Below, one piece after another: positions 33,857-46,448 of a stretch of DNA of 64,000 bases. Every line of letters starts with the position of its first letter. Within the stretch, counting starts at the first letter, position 1. The translations under genes and the position numbers were made by a program. The DNA comes from Ixodes scapularis (lineage: Eukaryota > Arthropoda > Arachnida > Ixodida > Ixodidae). Location: the NCBI RefSeq assembly GCF_016920785.2, contig NW_024609958.1, positions 1,612,001 through 1,676,000 on the forward strand, read 5' to 3'. Under the pieces are notes generated by a model that did no database searches, had not been told where the DNA came from, and worked only from the letters and a program-made list of their open reading frames with translations.

Positions 33857-34374
33857 GAGGGGTGCAACGATTTCCAGACTTCGGTCAAAAATTTGTGGAG
33901 GTTGCTCTCTGACACTTCTGAAGTAAAGAACAGGAAACCGATTTCGCCTGCGCGTCCTAGTTGTTGCGTAAAAAAAAAGACAGCTATTGGCATTTCGGGC
34001 ACCCCTCAACTCACTCCCAGTCTTCAGTGTCACACCTGGTCACACTCCTAGTGACGTCATTCGGAGTGCCGTGTAGATCCCCGTGTGCTATCTCGGAGGA
34101 CGCTTCCTCTCCCTCTCTCTGCTGACATTAGCGGGCGTTATGCTGCAGCTTGGAGCCGAGCGAGGGCACGTAATCTTCTAGCCGTAGTTCCTTCGGCTGC
34201 CACTTGCGGCTGCAGGTGGGGGAAAAAGCTTGGTTTTTGTTTTGCGATTATGCAGCGGAATCGCAACATTCTTAATGAAGGAGATATTTTCTGTATCCTC
34301 CGGGACGTGATAAACAACGTAAAAATGACGAGATGCAAATTCTCTTAATCATAACATCGTTGCACCCCCCCTCT
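33857..34374. mobile_element. MITE with AGAGGGGTGCAACGAT ends
   Basis: AGAGGGGTGCAACGATTTCC at the left is inverted at the right, with extra C residues. The interior contains GC-rich sequence and no supported frame. It lies in an intron of the minus-strand gene. Confidence 0.6.
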
Positions 34375-34904
34375 AATAATAATAAATTTAAATATCAAAC
34401 GAATAATTATTTTGTGCGAGAGCAAGGGGCAAAAAAGTTGCAAGGAGATAATTTGTAAAGTGGCAGGATGCCGGTTGCTGTAACTAAACAGACGCAGACT
34501 CCTAATAACACAGGATATGAATACCATATCATGTCGCCCACATCTGCCTTGACACTGTAGCACTCGCACTGCGTGCATGCATCACCGGTTCACAGCAGCG
34601 TACCGCTGCAAATCATGTATTGGCTCTGGGGGCTCAAACATTTTACAGATCAACCATCTTTGGTTACAATTACAGGATGCCTTCCCGTTTTAAATAAACG
34701 AGTTGAAATAAGTTTTATTTGCATACAGTTCCCAGACTTCTGTGTGGGCTTTTGTGAGTCGTTTCAGTTGCTTTTTTACGATGGTGTGTCCTGGAGCATT
34801 CTCAGATTGAAAATTCGTACAACTGCCGAACCGTCCTATCCGATGAAAGTATAAACAAAATATGACATCATTTGCTTCGATATTTGAAAGTTCTGAATAC
34901 TCAC

Positions 34905-34961
34905 AAAGCCCTTTGTTACGCTTCTCAAAAGATTGGCATCAGCCACATTAGAGTTGTCTTC
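34905..34961 (-). CDS. Minus-strand gene from 37866, exon 4
   Basis: A phase-0 exon of 19 codons, acidic and polar (EDNSNVADANLLRSVTKGF), with donor TTT/GTGAGT. Acceptor CCTAAGAG is weak, but it is the only choice that keeps the frame open. The homologous frames in the downstream units read EGDNADPAGVTSDK and GGNADVADVTFS, which supports coding use. Confidence 0.5.
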
Positions 34962-35007
34962 CTCTTAGGTACATGCTAGATGTGTAGGAATTCAAATTTG
35001 CACTTAC

Positions 35008-35154
35008 CATAAAAAAACATACAGGTTCAAGGGATTTCTGTGGAGACTTCATTTGAAGCCCTTCAGCATCGCTAAAATCTTGAGCTGGGCCGTCGTTCGC
35101 TTCACTGCTCCCATTCTCTTCAAGCCCTTCTCCAGGTTGATTTGGAAGATTGGT
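35008..35154 (-). CDS. Minus-strand gene from 37866, exon 3
   Basis: Acceptor ATATCCTCCTAG and donor ATG/GTAAGT bound 147 nt, exactly 49 codons in phase 0. The peptide is Glu/Asp/Ser rich and apparently disordered (GEGLEENGSSEANDG, SDAEGLQMKSPQ), then LEPVCFFM. Entry and exit phases match exons 2 and 4. The end LEPV..FFM with the GTAAGT donor is echoed in the 33.0 and 33.5-kb units. Confidence 0.6.
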
Positions 35155-35792
35155 CTAGGAGGATATATTGCATCATCTAACATTAATGCCATGCCTGCTT
35201 CAAGCATACTCAGCCTGGTGAAGGTGAAGCCATTTATTTTCTACTACCAAGTCAGACTATGGTAGTGTTGGAACATGTTAAACCTGAATGACTGCTGAAC
35301 AAGCACACATTCTATAGACCGACACCCTGTTTTTAAGCAAGCCCGCGTTTGCCCACACCAGGTGTGAGCACTGTGCGTGCGCAAAAACCAAATTCGCGCA
35401 AAGTGAAGCGTCTACGCTGTGCCACCGACAGCGCCACCGCAGCTGTGCGACGTCAGTGCCGCGTGCTGGTCGATACAAGATAACCATGCTTCCCTGCCTT
35501 GAAAGTTACAGCCTAATGACAACCAGTGTTCCCACGTTATCGATTCATTATAAATATGCAGCAGCGTAATTCTTTGTAAAATTAGTACAGCTCAAATGTT
35601 TGTGCGAGTTTTGAAAAAGGGCGCTACGGCACGATAAATGATAGGGTAATCTAGATTTTGTCATTCTATGACACATCCCGTGGACTCGACGCATTTCAAG
35701 ATTTTCTCACATTTGCATAAACTCGAGAGTGGCCAAGGCTTCCTTTGAATAGGTAAATTCAACACGTAAAAAGCTCCAAACAAGACGCATAC

Positions 35793-35872
35793 CGCCTTCA
35801 AGAATGGCATAGGCTCTTTAAACATTGGCCGATGCTCAGTGACAAGGAAGCAATTGTCGTTGAAGACGCCTC
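35793..35872 (-). CDS. Minus-strand gene from 37866, exon 2
   Basis: Acceptor AATTTTTTTCAG and donor GGCG/GTATGC bound 80 nt, entering phase 1 and leaving phase 0. It reads GVFNDNCFLVTEHRP then MFKEPMPFLKA. The phase 1 entry completes the Gly codon started at the end of exon 1. Confidence 0.6.
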
Positions 35873-36309
35873 CTGAAAAAAATTAGCTTGCATCTCAGAC
35901 AATTTGAAACTGCAGGAACGGTGGCTATGTTCCTTACAAACAGACTGACTGAGGAGCCAAGATTAATGCACACAATTTTGCAGTCCGCGGAACAGTGGTA
36001 TTACGTGCCCTCCCGAGTGGCGGGCGCCGTGTAAGTATTGAGCGGAGGTATATTGCTTTAATATACACATAGAATATTATGAGCATAAAAATGAATATCA
36101 ATACAATGATCTTTGACCATCTGGTTGGGGGGAATCAGCGTACAGTGAGTGACACAAGTGCGTTCTGTAAAATGAGAAATTCATCGGCTGCATTATGACT
36201 GCTAACCAACCAGTGAACGTGAAGTATGCAGTGGTGATACACCAATGGGCATCAGTTCATCGAACGACCTTTCCCCGACAGATCGTTTCATCGACAGCTC
36301 GAATTAACC

Positions 36310-36326
36310 TTCTTTTTTTTTTTTTT

Positions 36327-36359
<33 letters not shown>

Positions 36360-36360
36360 A
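36310..36360. repeat. Adjacent poly-T and poly-G runs
   Basis: About 22 T followed by C and about 21 G. Similar T/G or A/C homopolymer pairs recur at 1117, 3771, 13705, 49744, 54243, 57518 and 63460. They mark repeat junctions or slippage-prone sites and are poor places for exact assembly. Confidence 0.8.
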
Positions 36361-37697
36361 GTCAGCTGCATGAGACTGTCGCCGCGAAGCGACCTGTACG
36401 GGTCGGTTAGGTGGGTTAACATTTTTGTAACGAGCAGCCGCAGACTGTCGCCGCGAAGTGGTGTGAACGCAGGCGGGGGTGTGGGTTTACGCGCACTTCA
36501 GTGATACACGAGTGGCGAAACGTCACTGCAGCATGAAATTCGCGTAACGAGTGTCGATGAAACGTTCGTCTCGACGAAACGTGTCCATAAAAAGTTGTCC
36601 ACGAAACCTACTGCCGCGAATTTCGACGAACGAACGAATTTCGACGAAACGATATGGACCCCTCGGCGAAATGAGAAGGCTACAGGAAGCGCGAACAACG
36701 ATGCGAAACTCGTAAAGCGCACTCACGCACTCAGACGATGGGTTGTCACGTGCTTTACTGCAACTCTTGCGAGCCAGCACGCGCGAATAGCCTCCCAATC
36801 GCTAGAAACGACGAACCGCGCGTCCCAGCGAGCTCACGACATGACACAAGGTTCAAACGAGCACCCGACTTGAGCTTTCAACTCTGAGAAGAACGTCAAA
36901 CACGAACTGAGATAGCAGCGACAGTCATTGAACCCGAAAGTTTCAAGCGACGCAAATCCGTGGTTTCGTTTCTTTCGAGGAAAGAAGTGTCAAAAATACG
37001 AACGTATATATGACAGTCCCCAATCAATGTTAATAAAATGAGCAGAACAAACTCACCGTTTTGATAACAACAAGGAAAGCTCGCACAAAAACCACCAAGC
37101 ACTTCTAGCCCTCGACGAAACAAGCGCGGCAGTGACGGCCGTAACCTGCGTAACCCGTAACGGCGGCAAAACGACCGAGCGGAGATGGGTAGATGAAGAG
37201 ATAGCGGCAGTGTGATTATACTAGACAAAAATCTCAACTCGTGCTTTTCAATTGAGCGGAAACTAGCGCCACCTCGTTTCGGAACGTTTATCATTAGTTG
37301 ATTGGCAGTGCAATAAATGATTCTTTAAAATGTGAGAACCGTTGTCTATTAGTCTAAACCAAATAAAACAACTTTCAGCTTGTCGCAAACAATTTTAGTT
37401 GTTTAAAGGATCGTAACTTTAGATTTACGGACAAGTCAATCGTATTTCAGATTACGGATGCTTCTCCGTAGCTTTTAATGAGAAGCTCTACGTTTTTTTA
37501 CGGAACGTTTTTACCGTGCACACCAGATAGAAAGATATAAACTTTCTTGCCTAAACCTCTCGGACCGAGTCAAGAGCATTTCAGTATTGCAGCGAGAGGT
37601 TCCGACAATGAGTGCATCGCTCTAAAAAGTGCTTCGGCTGCATACGCAGTTAAACCAAGCAATCGTACATCAATCGCCGTAATTCAGTTCTTCTCAC

Positions 37698-37866
37698 CTG
37701 CCATGCACAGTAGTTTCGCGTCGTAGAATCCTCCTTTCGTTGGAGCGTCTCCGGCCCAGTAGTACACCTTGTCGTCTTCAACTACACCGCTAAAGTGCCT
37801 TACATTGTCGGAACTCACAACAGGCTGGGTCTTGTTGAGTAGAAATTCTACTAAAACGTAAGACAT
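37698..37866 (-). CDS. First coding exon of an unassigned minus-strand gene
   Basis: ATG at 37866 opens 56 codons plus 1 nt to donor GGCAG/GTGAGA. The peptide starts MSYVLVEFLLNKTQPVV and contains DDKVYYWAGDAPTKGGFYDA then KLLCMAG. A short hydrophobic 'xVLVEF' strand, then 'xYW.GD...GGFYdAkLL', resembles small beta-rich N-terminal modules that precede BEN domains in some arthropod proteins. This is a recollection, not a search, and no BEN domain is seen downstream on this strand. Four exons in a row keep phase (37866 to 34905). Confidence 0.65.
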
Positions 37867-38149
37867 TGTAGAGCCCGGGCAGGATCGACAGGTTGGAGCA
37901 AGCGGGCAAACAAAACGAGTCGAGAGCGATCGTTCATGAAAGCTCGGCGAAGCCTCTATGGGCGAAGCGAAGTGCGAAGTGTCATGTTCGGCGGCTTCGG
38001 CGGGCTTCTGATCAAGGTTGTCGGTCGGTTGCGTGTCATATCTCTAACGTCAGCGGTTTTATGGGCTCACGTCCCGAAATCGTTTTCTCGTGCATAGATT
38101 ACTTTTCGTATTCATAGATTTGACGAAATAGTGGTATCCGAACGAACTT

Positions 38150-38430
38150 TACGTCCTTTGACCGTACTTCTGTCTGCACGTCAAAGCTTTCTGACGTACA
38201 GTCAGAGACAATCGATGTACAGTCAGAATCACCACCAGGACATCCTGATGGCATTTCGCGGCGGCCGACTGCCACCAGGAAACCATCAGAAAGCCGACAA
38301 GCGGGGTCTGACTGGAGTTTGACTGTCGGTCAGAGTAACTTGTTGTCCAATCAGACATGCTTGACGTACAGTCAGGCACAGTCAGCGGTCCACTAGAAAA
38401 CATTGACTGCCAAACAGCGTTACATTGATG
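38150..38430. repeat. GTCAG-rich minisatellite element
   Basis: Motifs ACGTACAGTCAG and CTGACTG-like inverses repeat through the segment. It ends GATGGATTTTTCCTTCGGGTA, which resembles the GGTGGATTTTTCAATAGGGTA end of the 31-kb and 16-kb elements. Confidence 0.55.
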
Positions 38431-41200
38431 GATTTTTCCTTCGGGTACGCGCGCTTTAGAACACCTCACTTTGCAAAAAGGTTGGCAATTCTAGGGCGAA
38501 CCGTGTCCTGGTGTTGCGGCGCCAAGTTGCTGAAAAAAAGAATGCTCGGTTTAAAGTGTTTTTTTTTTTTGCGCGTTATTGGTTTAATTGGTGAAAGCAA
38601 ACGCACATAGACGTCGAGTGCCGTGACAATATTAGCGCCGCTTGATTGTCTCTATTCTATCATAACTTTGGCATGCGGTCGGACTTAGAGTGAAACGGAC
38701 CATAAGGCCGATTGCATTTATTATTCGGGATAAACAAGCGATTACGGAGAATTCAGTCTAAACTAAGCGCGGAAAGTCAAAACCCTCAACTACGGCACAC
38801 TATGCCGATGTGTGCGTTGTGGTCGGTTTGCCTTGCTGCAAACCCGACCCGCAGGAATAACACGAAGCCAACGGTTTCAACAAAAAGAAACTACATTTAA
38901 TTGGACATGGACGAGACGATGAAGAATACTAATAGAAAACCAACGAGTACCGGCGGCGCTTGAGTCCAGCCAGTGACTGCCTGTGCGCCGCGTCTGATGC
39001 GCCTGATCGAGGCGGCGTACGCGATGTGCGCGTGGCCGGCTTGGTTCCGCCGTGACGCGGAAAAGTTCGCCACCTGTGCCCGCAGTTGGGTAACTGAGCT
39101 GCGGAGCCGCCAGGGTGCCTACAGTGTACAGCGTGAAGAAAGACATTTTCCTTCGTTTTGGTTTTTCGTCATATACTCTGTCGGGAACCGGGTATCTCTT
39201 TGCGCTTTCGCTCAGCTTGGCGCTTACCCAACTAGTCGAATAGGCCAAGGATACGCCAGCAATCAGATGACGGTATTGTAGTAATGTCTGCGAATATCCT
39301 CGGAGATGCAGGGCTCTAAAAATAAGACGTAACCAAAAACGAAACCAACCTGCAAGTTTACTGGTTCGCCATCTTGTTGGGACGTCATATGTTGTCTAAG
39401 CATCAGTCCACGGGCAGCTTGAGCCTGTTACGTCCGGCGTCAGAAGCAATCAGAAGGCCGTCGCGATTGTCCGTGGCAAATAATGAACTACGATTCATCA
39501 AGCTGATCTTAGTCAAGCAGTGACCAGGAATTGTTTTAAAATTTTCAGCACGAGATTTCAGACGATTTGCATTTCCCATTCGATGCGCCTGTATCGCCTT
39601 CCGGGGAACCTTCCCCGGGGGCCCCCTTGAAGTCTATATGTCGGCGGACTCGCAATCCGCCGACATGTATCGACCAAGATGCCACGTCGAAGAAGAATGG
39701 CATGGAAAGTTTTATTTGCTAGCCAGGTGGGAACTGTTTTCTAGCACGACGCGAACTCTAGGACTCCGTGTTCGCGTGAGTCGGCTCGGCCCCACTTCGG
39801 TCGCAAAGGCCTCTTGGTCGGAAGCCGATAGGGTGTCACTCTCTTGTATTCCTTCGTGGTGTTTGCACACCCCACAGCCCGTCACGGATTCCCCCCACCC
39901 TCCATCGCATGCCGCGAACAGCCTAATCCAGAATCATATTCGCAGAACCACACACGTTCACTATCACTGCAACGCACAACTCCGTGGAGTAGCTAGGGAG
40001 CGTCGTCTGCTATTGGATTCAACATTTGACGTGAGGAGCACCCCTGCTCGTTGTTGCCAGTAGAGCGGCAGAAAGTGATCCGAAGGTGTACACGCACTTT
40101 AAAAATCAATTTCTCTAAATAATATATATATGTATATATTTTTATTTTTATCCAATATTTCGTAGACATACTCACGGGTGTATATTTGGTAAGCGGTGAA
40201 AATTTAATAAAGAACCGATGATCATCAATATTTCGTCGGATCTCCCCTTTAAGAACTTGCATATACTAAGTCGTTCTCGGGTACATGGACAATGCGGCTC
40301 AAATATGTAGTCGTGAAGATGCGCCCACGACGCCTTCGGCAGATTTTGTTTTTATTTTTTTGACGAACGAGTAAAAGTAAGCAACTATGGCGACTCCGCG
40401 ACTCTAACTTCCCACAGAAATTGAATTATTTATTGCGCAGAAATGTAAGCTCGAGGAAATTTGAGATCGTCTGAAACAAGGCTTATATATGATTTGAAAC
40501 CGCTTAAAATCAAAACAGCCTGCAAAACGGATATTTTCCTTTTTCTAACTAATAAGATTATTAGTTTTAGCGGGGAAAACCGCCAAACTGGCTACACTGC
40601 TTAGACTCTCTATAACCGCCACCGGAGGGCGCCGTGATACCTTCAAAGCTTCGGCACAGGAGATGGATTGCGGAGCATTCTCTGTGCGTGATTTTTTTTG
40701 TTGGCTACAAAGAAACGCTCAAGAACGATTATCGCCGTGACGATGCACTTTCGGAGCTGCTTGATTGGCTTCCTATAGGGTCGTAGCGTAGTCTGTGGTG
40801 GGTCTCGAAGTCTGCCCTGTGTCACTGTGGCGATAATAAACACTTCAGATGGACAAATACCTGCATATTCTGCTCCTGAAGAAAGTGCACACAGCATAGA
40901 ATATCAAGTTTTAGAGGCGTATCGTGCTCTTGTTCCGAAGAAATGCTCGAAGAACTAAACAAGATATAAGAAATAGAATTACGCAGGTGAAAACGTCGGT
41001 AAAAAAAGAAAAAAAGATAAAAAAAAGATGATATTTTTGGACGCAGATTGTTTACTGTATTTATTTGAAGGGCGGGAGAATGCTCCACGAATCGAGTGTA
41101 AGGGCAAAGTTCAGAGGTGCAGTTTTTGTCTCCTCCCACTTGCTACCAAAGCTACCATTGGCGAGAAAATTCTCGCGAAATTTTCCGTTGCGAGGAACAC
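38431..41200. other. Intergenic, repeats and one hairpin; no supported gene
   Basis: Frames here overlap on both strands without family signatures. A perfect stem-loop, ATGTCGGCGGA-CTCGCAA-TCCGCCGACAT, lies at 39640-39668. Sequence near 40050-40258 resembles 42090-42280 (a shared CGTTGTTGCCAGTAGAG-like block and CTTTAA-proximal ends), so an interspersed repeat is present. 38870-39290 has LTR-like GC-rich sequence that I could not assign. Confidence 0.4.
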
Positions 41201-41215
41201 GTCTACAACCTGGGG

Positions 41216-41247
41216 TATAAATAAGGCAGCAAACTTTCCACAACTCA
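41216..41247 (+). promoter_or_regulatory. Core promoter of the secreted-peptide gene (TATA box and initiator)
   Basis: GGTATAAATAAGG holds a TATAAATA box at 41216-41223. An arthropod-type initiator TCAGA places its A at 41247, 31 bp downstream of the first T, the usual spacing. A short exon with a GTAAGT donor follows directly. Confidence 0.6.
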
Positions 41248-41293
41248 GACGAGCAATCGCCCCATCAAGTTCCTTGAAGAAAGAAAACCTTAC
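41247..41293 (+). other. Exon 1 (5'UTR) of the secreted-peptide gene
   Basis: From the predicted start to donor CTTAC/GTAAGT is 47 nt without an ATG. The next exon on the same strand with a strong acceptor (42357) carries the start codon. The exon is inferred from promoter geometry and donor quality. Confidence 0.5.
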
Positions 41294-42356
41294 GTAAGTT
41301 CTCTTCGAAATTGCTACACTTTTGTATTAGTTTTTGTCGCTTGTGAAATGAAATTCATAATACCATTCGTTTTAATAACGGTCTGTTGTAGGTGGATATT
41401 TTCAGCTAGGTTTTCATGCTCTTCCTGCCGCTTTTTGGGTATTATTCGCTTCCAACTATATATATATATATATATGGAAGGAATTTTTTCTCCAAATCAG
41501 TCCTGGGTAATTTAATTTCAAAAAGTATTTCGCTACAGTTACAGTAACTTTCAGAAAACGAAGCGAAGTTGCCGTAACGGAGCTTGGTTTCAATGGTGCG
41601 TCCCGCAGTTGTAAGCGGCAACGGTGACAACACGACTCCATGTTTTTCTTGTATCTGCTCTGGAATATGCCTGTGCAAAGCGTTCGTGTTCTCGGCGGTC
41701 TGGAAATCACTCCAATACGACGTTCATCAGAGCCAGTATTTGATGAAATTTACGTGAGACGTGTTTTTCATTTCTCTTATTATCAAATTGTTCATCGCCT
41801 GCCTGCCGAATGAGTAGACGTGCTGGAATTCAGATGATCGCGACGGTTTTTGCCGGTGCATAGAGGGCACCTGTGTTCTCAAGTTCGAGGTCTCCTGTAA
41901 AAAAAGTTAGCGCGGAGTTCGGCCCTGAACGGAGCGCTGTGCGAAGGTAAGCCAACCTTAGAAACTAAGGCTGGCTGCTACACAGAAAGTCCATGCCTGT
42001 CTGGTGCCGTGCAATACAAATTGCATTTGCGATGAGCTAGTGTTCTACTCTTAGATAAAACATTTGAAGTCACAATCAATGCTGCCACTGCTCAGTGTTG
42101 CCAGAAGAGACACAGTTAGGAATTGGGACGCGTAAACTTCAAAAATTGTTTTGTCAAAAGAAAATAATTTTTTGATGATATATTTCGCAGCCTTATGCAG
42201 TGGTAAATATTTAGTGCACGCCGAATGTTTCATAAAAATATATGAACATTGATGTTTCGCTGAAGCTCTCCTTTAACAGGGGTGCCTCTATATTCAGAGA
42301 AAAAAATTGCGATGTCTAGTATCGAGGCTAAATTTATGTTATTTTTTCTCTTTTAG

Positions 42357-42452
42357 GAGGAGGTTCCCGTTAGACTGTGATATTATATTGCAATATAATC
42401 AACATGCTGCTCGTACTTTTCGCCGTGGTGCTTATTCTACCTGCATTTCAAA
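42357..42452 (+). CDS. Exon 2: signal peptide of the secreted Cys-rich protein
   Basis: Acceptor TTTTTTCTCTTTTAG; ATG at 42404 encodes MLLVLFAVVLILPAFQ, a compact hydrophobic signal peptide, then donor A/GTAAGT in phase 1. The 5' part (42357-42403) is untranslated. The short signal exon followed by small Cys-bearing exons is typical of arthropod secreted peptide genes. Confidence 0.7.
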
Positions 42453-42670
42453 GTAAGTCGTACAAAGATATAAATGTTTAGCAATTATAACATTTCTTCT
42501 GCTTTCTTTCTAAATATACTTTGCCAGGTTTACTTCTTTAAGAAACACCTGCCAGTGATTGGATACCACCGGTACTCTTTGAACGTCGTTTGGTTTTGCA
42601 AACAATGCCAATGAACGTCAGGGGTCTGAAGAGGTTGACCAAATGGAAGTCAATGCATCGCATGCCATTT

Positions 42671-43400
42671 AAAGGTGCTCTAAGGAGGTTTCTGAGATCG
42701 CCTAAATACGGCGATAACTCCCTGCGGAGGGTCTAAGCATCCTATAAATTTGTAAATCATGACGATGCGCAGCCGATTTTTCTATTCGAAAAGCAATAAA
42801 AAATCGAGCACACCGAAGTTATCTCCGGCGGGGTGGAGCATTGTTCCGGCAGCCAGGACGATATGTGACCAATGAAAACGTGACATTTCGTTGAGATTGC
42901 AAACGCTGATAGTACAAAATGTGTATGCATTTGTAGATGATAAAAGCAAATAAGTGTAGTCGAAAAATGTTAGGTTTTCGCCAAGAGGGAACATATTATT
43001 GCAATATTCGTCTAAAAAAAAGCGCACCATGGTTTTTTTTTTTTCTTTTTCGCGGGAGTGATGTGTTCGATCGTCAGCTCGCGAGCGACTGCTCGCAGGT
43101 TTGAATCGTAGTGCGGCTGAATGGCCAACGAGGCGCGTGCATTGAAGATATCACTCCGCGATTCAGCCGGTCGGAGGTGCCAGGACCACTGTCAGCTATT
43201 GGCTGACAGCGGTCCTGGTTTCGGAACATGCTCTACCCATCGCCGGAGACAAACTCTTTGTGTCGCGATTTTTTATTTCACTTTTAATGGGGAAATCGGA
43301 CGCGTGTCGTAATGATTGACGGATTTCTACGATGTTCACAACCAGCAGAGTGAATTATTGCAATATTTAGGCGATTTCAGAAACTGCGTCAGGTCACCTT
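42671..43400. mobile_element. MITE in intron 2 of the secreted-peptide gene
   Basis: AAAGGTGCTCTAAGGAGG.. with TTTCTGAGATCGCCTAAATA is inverted at the right end (TATTTAGGCGATTTCAGAAA .. GTCACCTT). It belongs to the family at 21858 and 26568. A perfect internal hairpin with AGGACCACTGTCAGC-type arms sits near 43179-43219. Confidence 0.75.
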
Positions 43401-43988
43401 CATGAGTCTCACACAGGCTACAGTGTTAAACTGATAATATTTCGTCTAGACATGTGTTCAAGAAATTGGAGAATCTTGACATCGCAAATGAAGTGGTCGC
43501 GACTTTCCGGGTTAATGCGGTTTTGGAAGCTGTTGAGGGGGTTAAGCAATCAGTTACTAAAAATTCAGCTAATGTGTAGTGCTAAAAATAACTGATGATG
43601 ATGTTTATCAATAACGTCGAATGTTTTGTGCTGATGGCCCAATTTACAAATTCCCCATTAAAATGTTTTGGTGGATAACTTAAAATAATTAATTTTACGA
43701 ATAAAAATGATTGAAAAAATAACTTAATATCACATTTTAATTAGGCGAACTTGTCCTTACAATCTTAGAAAGCTACCAGCATTTTACGCAATGCTAACGC
43801 AACGGCACAGTTCATGCTATGATAATGCAATTAATGCAGAGCTGCAAGCGAACAAGACAAGAATAACGATAGTAATTTCTGGAGCTCCTTGGATTATTAT
43901 TAGTGCTTGCGCTTGCTCCGGTACGCGATTCTAAAACTCACAATAATCTCCTTTCTTGGCTGCCCCTTCATAACATTTTTTTTTTCAG

Positions 43989-44080
43989 AGGAGTTTTTGT
44001 CTGAGGCCTATACAGGTGCTGATTGCTACGAAGTTGTTAAGGAGGGCGGAACTATATTCTGCATAAACAATGGATATTTT
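43989..44080 (+). CDS. Exon 3 of the secreted Cys-rich protein
   Basis: Acceptor CATTTTTTTTTTTCAG and donor TTT/GTAAGT bound 92 nt, entering phase 1 and leaving phase 0. It encodes K plus 30 residues with two cysteines, GADCYEVVKEGGTIFC (C-x11-C). Phase agrees with exon 2 on one side and exon 4 (53273) on the other, although intron 3 is about 9.2 kb and filled with transposons. Confidence 0.65.
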
Positions 44081-44445
44081 GTAAGTATTGCGAAGAATCA
44101 AATACAAATCCGATATTTTTAAATAATCCAAAGCAGCCTTCTAGATTTTGTTTTATAAAGCAAAGATACTTAAAAATTTTAATCTGTTATGCTAAAAGCC
44201 TCTGTTTGGCGTGAACACCCGTAACATTTTAGAAAACGCTCACAATGTTACCAAGTTTGTGACACATCCCGTAAACACGGGGTCACATAAGGCGAAAATA
44301 CTCGGCGCTCTTTCTATGTCGACATTTCTACAGCTGCCAGGTTGAGCGAGTAACTTTACAAGCTCGAAAGCAGCAGGTATTCAAGAGAGGGAAGCTCCTG
44401 TACCTAAAATTTATAAAGGTTTTTTTTTAACCATTTTCTTCCGTA

Positions 44446-45330
44446 AAAATTAGGGCTGGGCGTCGATTAAACATTTTAACCCGATTAATACCCACCCCTT
44501 AATCTATTGATTAAACGATTAATCGGTTGCGTTAATAATTGTAATTAATATATTAAAAGAATGCAGCACCTCGTCTTGCCTGGGTGCTTCGCTCGTAGGC
44601 GATAATGAACCGAACTTACGCTTCCACTGTATGAAAACGGCTTTTTGCAGATGATGCAGTAGACTTCCTTTGAGGTAAAAACTTTACCGCTGGAGTTTAC
44701 TTTAAGCCTAAACTTTCCAGCGAGATTGACTTTCATACTCGTGAACTCGTCCATTTTTACATGCCGAACACTGGGACAAGTAACCATGGCGTTGTTAGCT
44801 TCCCTGCGTGTTTGTCTGCTTGTTTGTCTTGCCTGGGCAGGATGTGTAATATATCCTGAACACGTGAAGTTTCGCGGTCGCGCGGGGATTAGTTGCGGGC
44901 CTGGCTTGTTCGTCTGGCCTCGGCAGAAGTGTAATGTATATCCCCGAACACGTGACGCTTTTCGAGCGCGAGAAGTGAACCTTGCTCATAGCACCTGGCT
45001 GGGAACGGACTCAAAAGAAGTCCGTTCCCAGCCACGTGCTGGGAACAGACTCAATCGTGTTTTTGTTTTGTTTGAAGAATGAAAGAGCACTCTTGTTCAC
45101 TGCAAGTGGCATATAAACAATGTACACAAGCTACACCTTAGATTATTTCAAGTTCTGTCATCTCTCTTTAGTGGAAAGTGTTATCCGTCACTTTGAAGTC
45201 TTTTTGGTTTAGACGGCACCATGTGACAAGGCGGCGACCTTTCGACAGTTGTCAATGGGGCTTTGCATCGATTAAAAATTTTAATCCCATTAATCGGCGC
45301 CCATTAATATACAAATTAATCGATCAATCG
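44446..45330 (-). mobile_element. hAT-type element remnant with BED zinc finger
   Basis: On the minus strand, 44545-44787 encodes CIICKKPFSYSG..HYRLRAKHPGK, a BED-type zinc finger (C-x2-C..H-x5-H) preceded by VNSSGKVFTSKEVY, as in ZBED/hAT transposases. The surrounding TTAGGGCTGGGCGTCGATTAAAC and a related block near 45255 (GCATCGATTAAAAATTTTAATCC) look like element-end or subterminal repeats. A 14-bp-arm hairpin (GCTGGGAACGGACT..AGTCCGTTCCCAGC) lies near 44998-45035. The rest of the transposase is gone. Confidence 0.65.
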
Positions 45331-46448
45331 TTTGCGTTAATTCTAAGGCATTTAACGACAAAATAGCAACAAGTCATTTCTTCTTTTATATATGTTCCTT
45401 TTGCCATAATAAACGCTGCAATATGCATTTTCAGTTGTGAATGATAGTGTGCAGCTTCGTACATTCGAAATATACTCAAATATTAGTTTCACACTAGGAG
45501 AAGAAGATATATATATATATATATATTTTATTCTCTGATATCAGCGAGTTTCTTGCTTCTTCACAATCATACTTGTTGCACTAAGTAGGGCCTTGAGAGG
45601 GGTTGCACCAACATACATATCATTTCTTTTTACGACGAACATTACATCAGAAATGAGGAAGCCATGCGATCGTTACTGCAGTTCGGCATTTGTCACGTCG
45701 GCTGCAGAAGCATAGAATGACACTCTCAGGCATTTCGGTCGGCAAGTTGACATCGTGGCACGACGCGCGGCTGGAACATTGTGAAAGGCTGCCGCTTTGA
45801 GAGGATTGACAAAGTCCGTAAATCAACCTCAACAACGGATTTAAAAAAAAAGCGTTTCCATTTGCCGCTTTGAGCTTCCCCCGAGTGGAGGCCGTCGACG
45901 CCAGAGGATTGAGGAGAAAAATGGGCCGACGTTTTTGCTGCCGTTGGCGGATTTTCAAACAGATGCGTGAGCATTTGGCGCACCGCTCAAATATAACAAA
46001 ACATGGCGAAGGCAACCCCTCAGGCGTTTTCAGCGGGGTGAACATTCCCGAAAACCCCACTTCTCCCTGGCGCAAGATAGATCAGTTCTCATACCGTGTG
46101 CATGAAGGATGGGCATGCGGTGGGCATGAGAGGACAAAGGCAATTTGTTGTGCGTACTTATTCACAGGGAACGCGTGTTTAATCCTCAGGTGAATAGATG
46201 TGCACATGAGCGGCCTGTGCAGCGTGAAGTATGCCACACATAGTGCCGTTTGAATGATATGTACATGGCGAGTAAAGATCAAATCTACAGTGGTGCCGTT
46301 GCGCGACGTGACTTTGTTAGAGTCCGTGCGCGGTCGAGGCACCGCGACGCAGCCCGTGTGCGTCCACACGTCTCCAAAGCCGGCGGCAGGAGCCTCCGAG
46401 GGCGTCCAAGGCGCGCGTCGCGCACCCCAGAGGCGCACCGTAGGTAGC

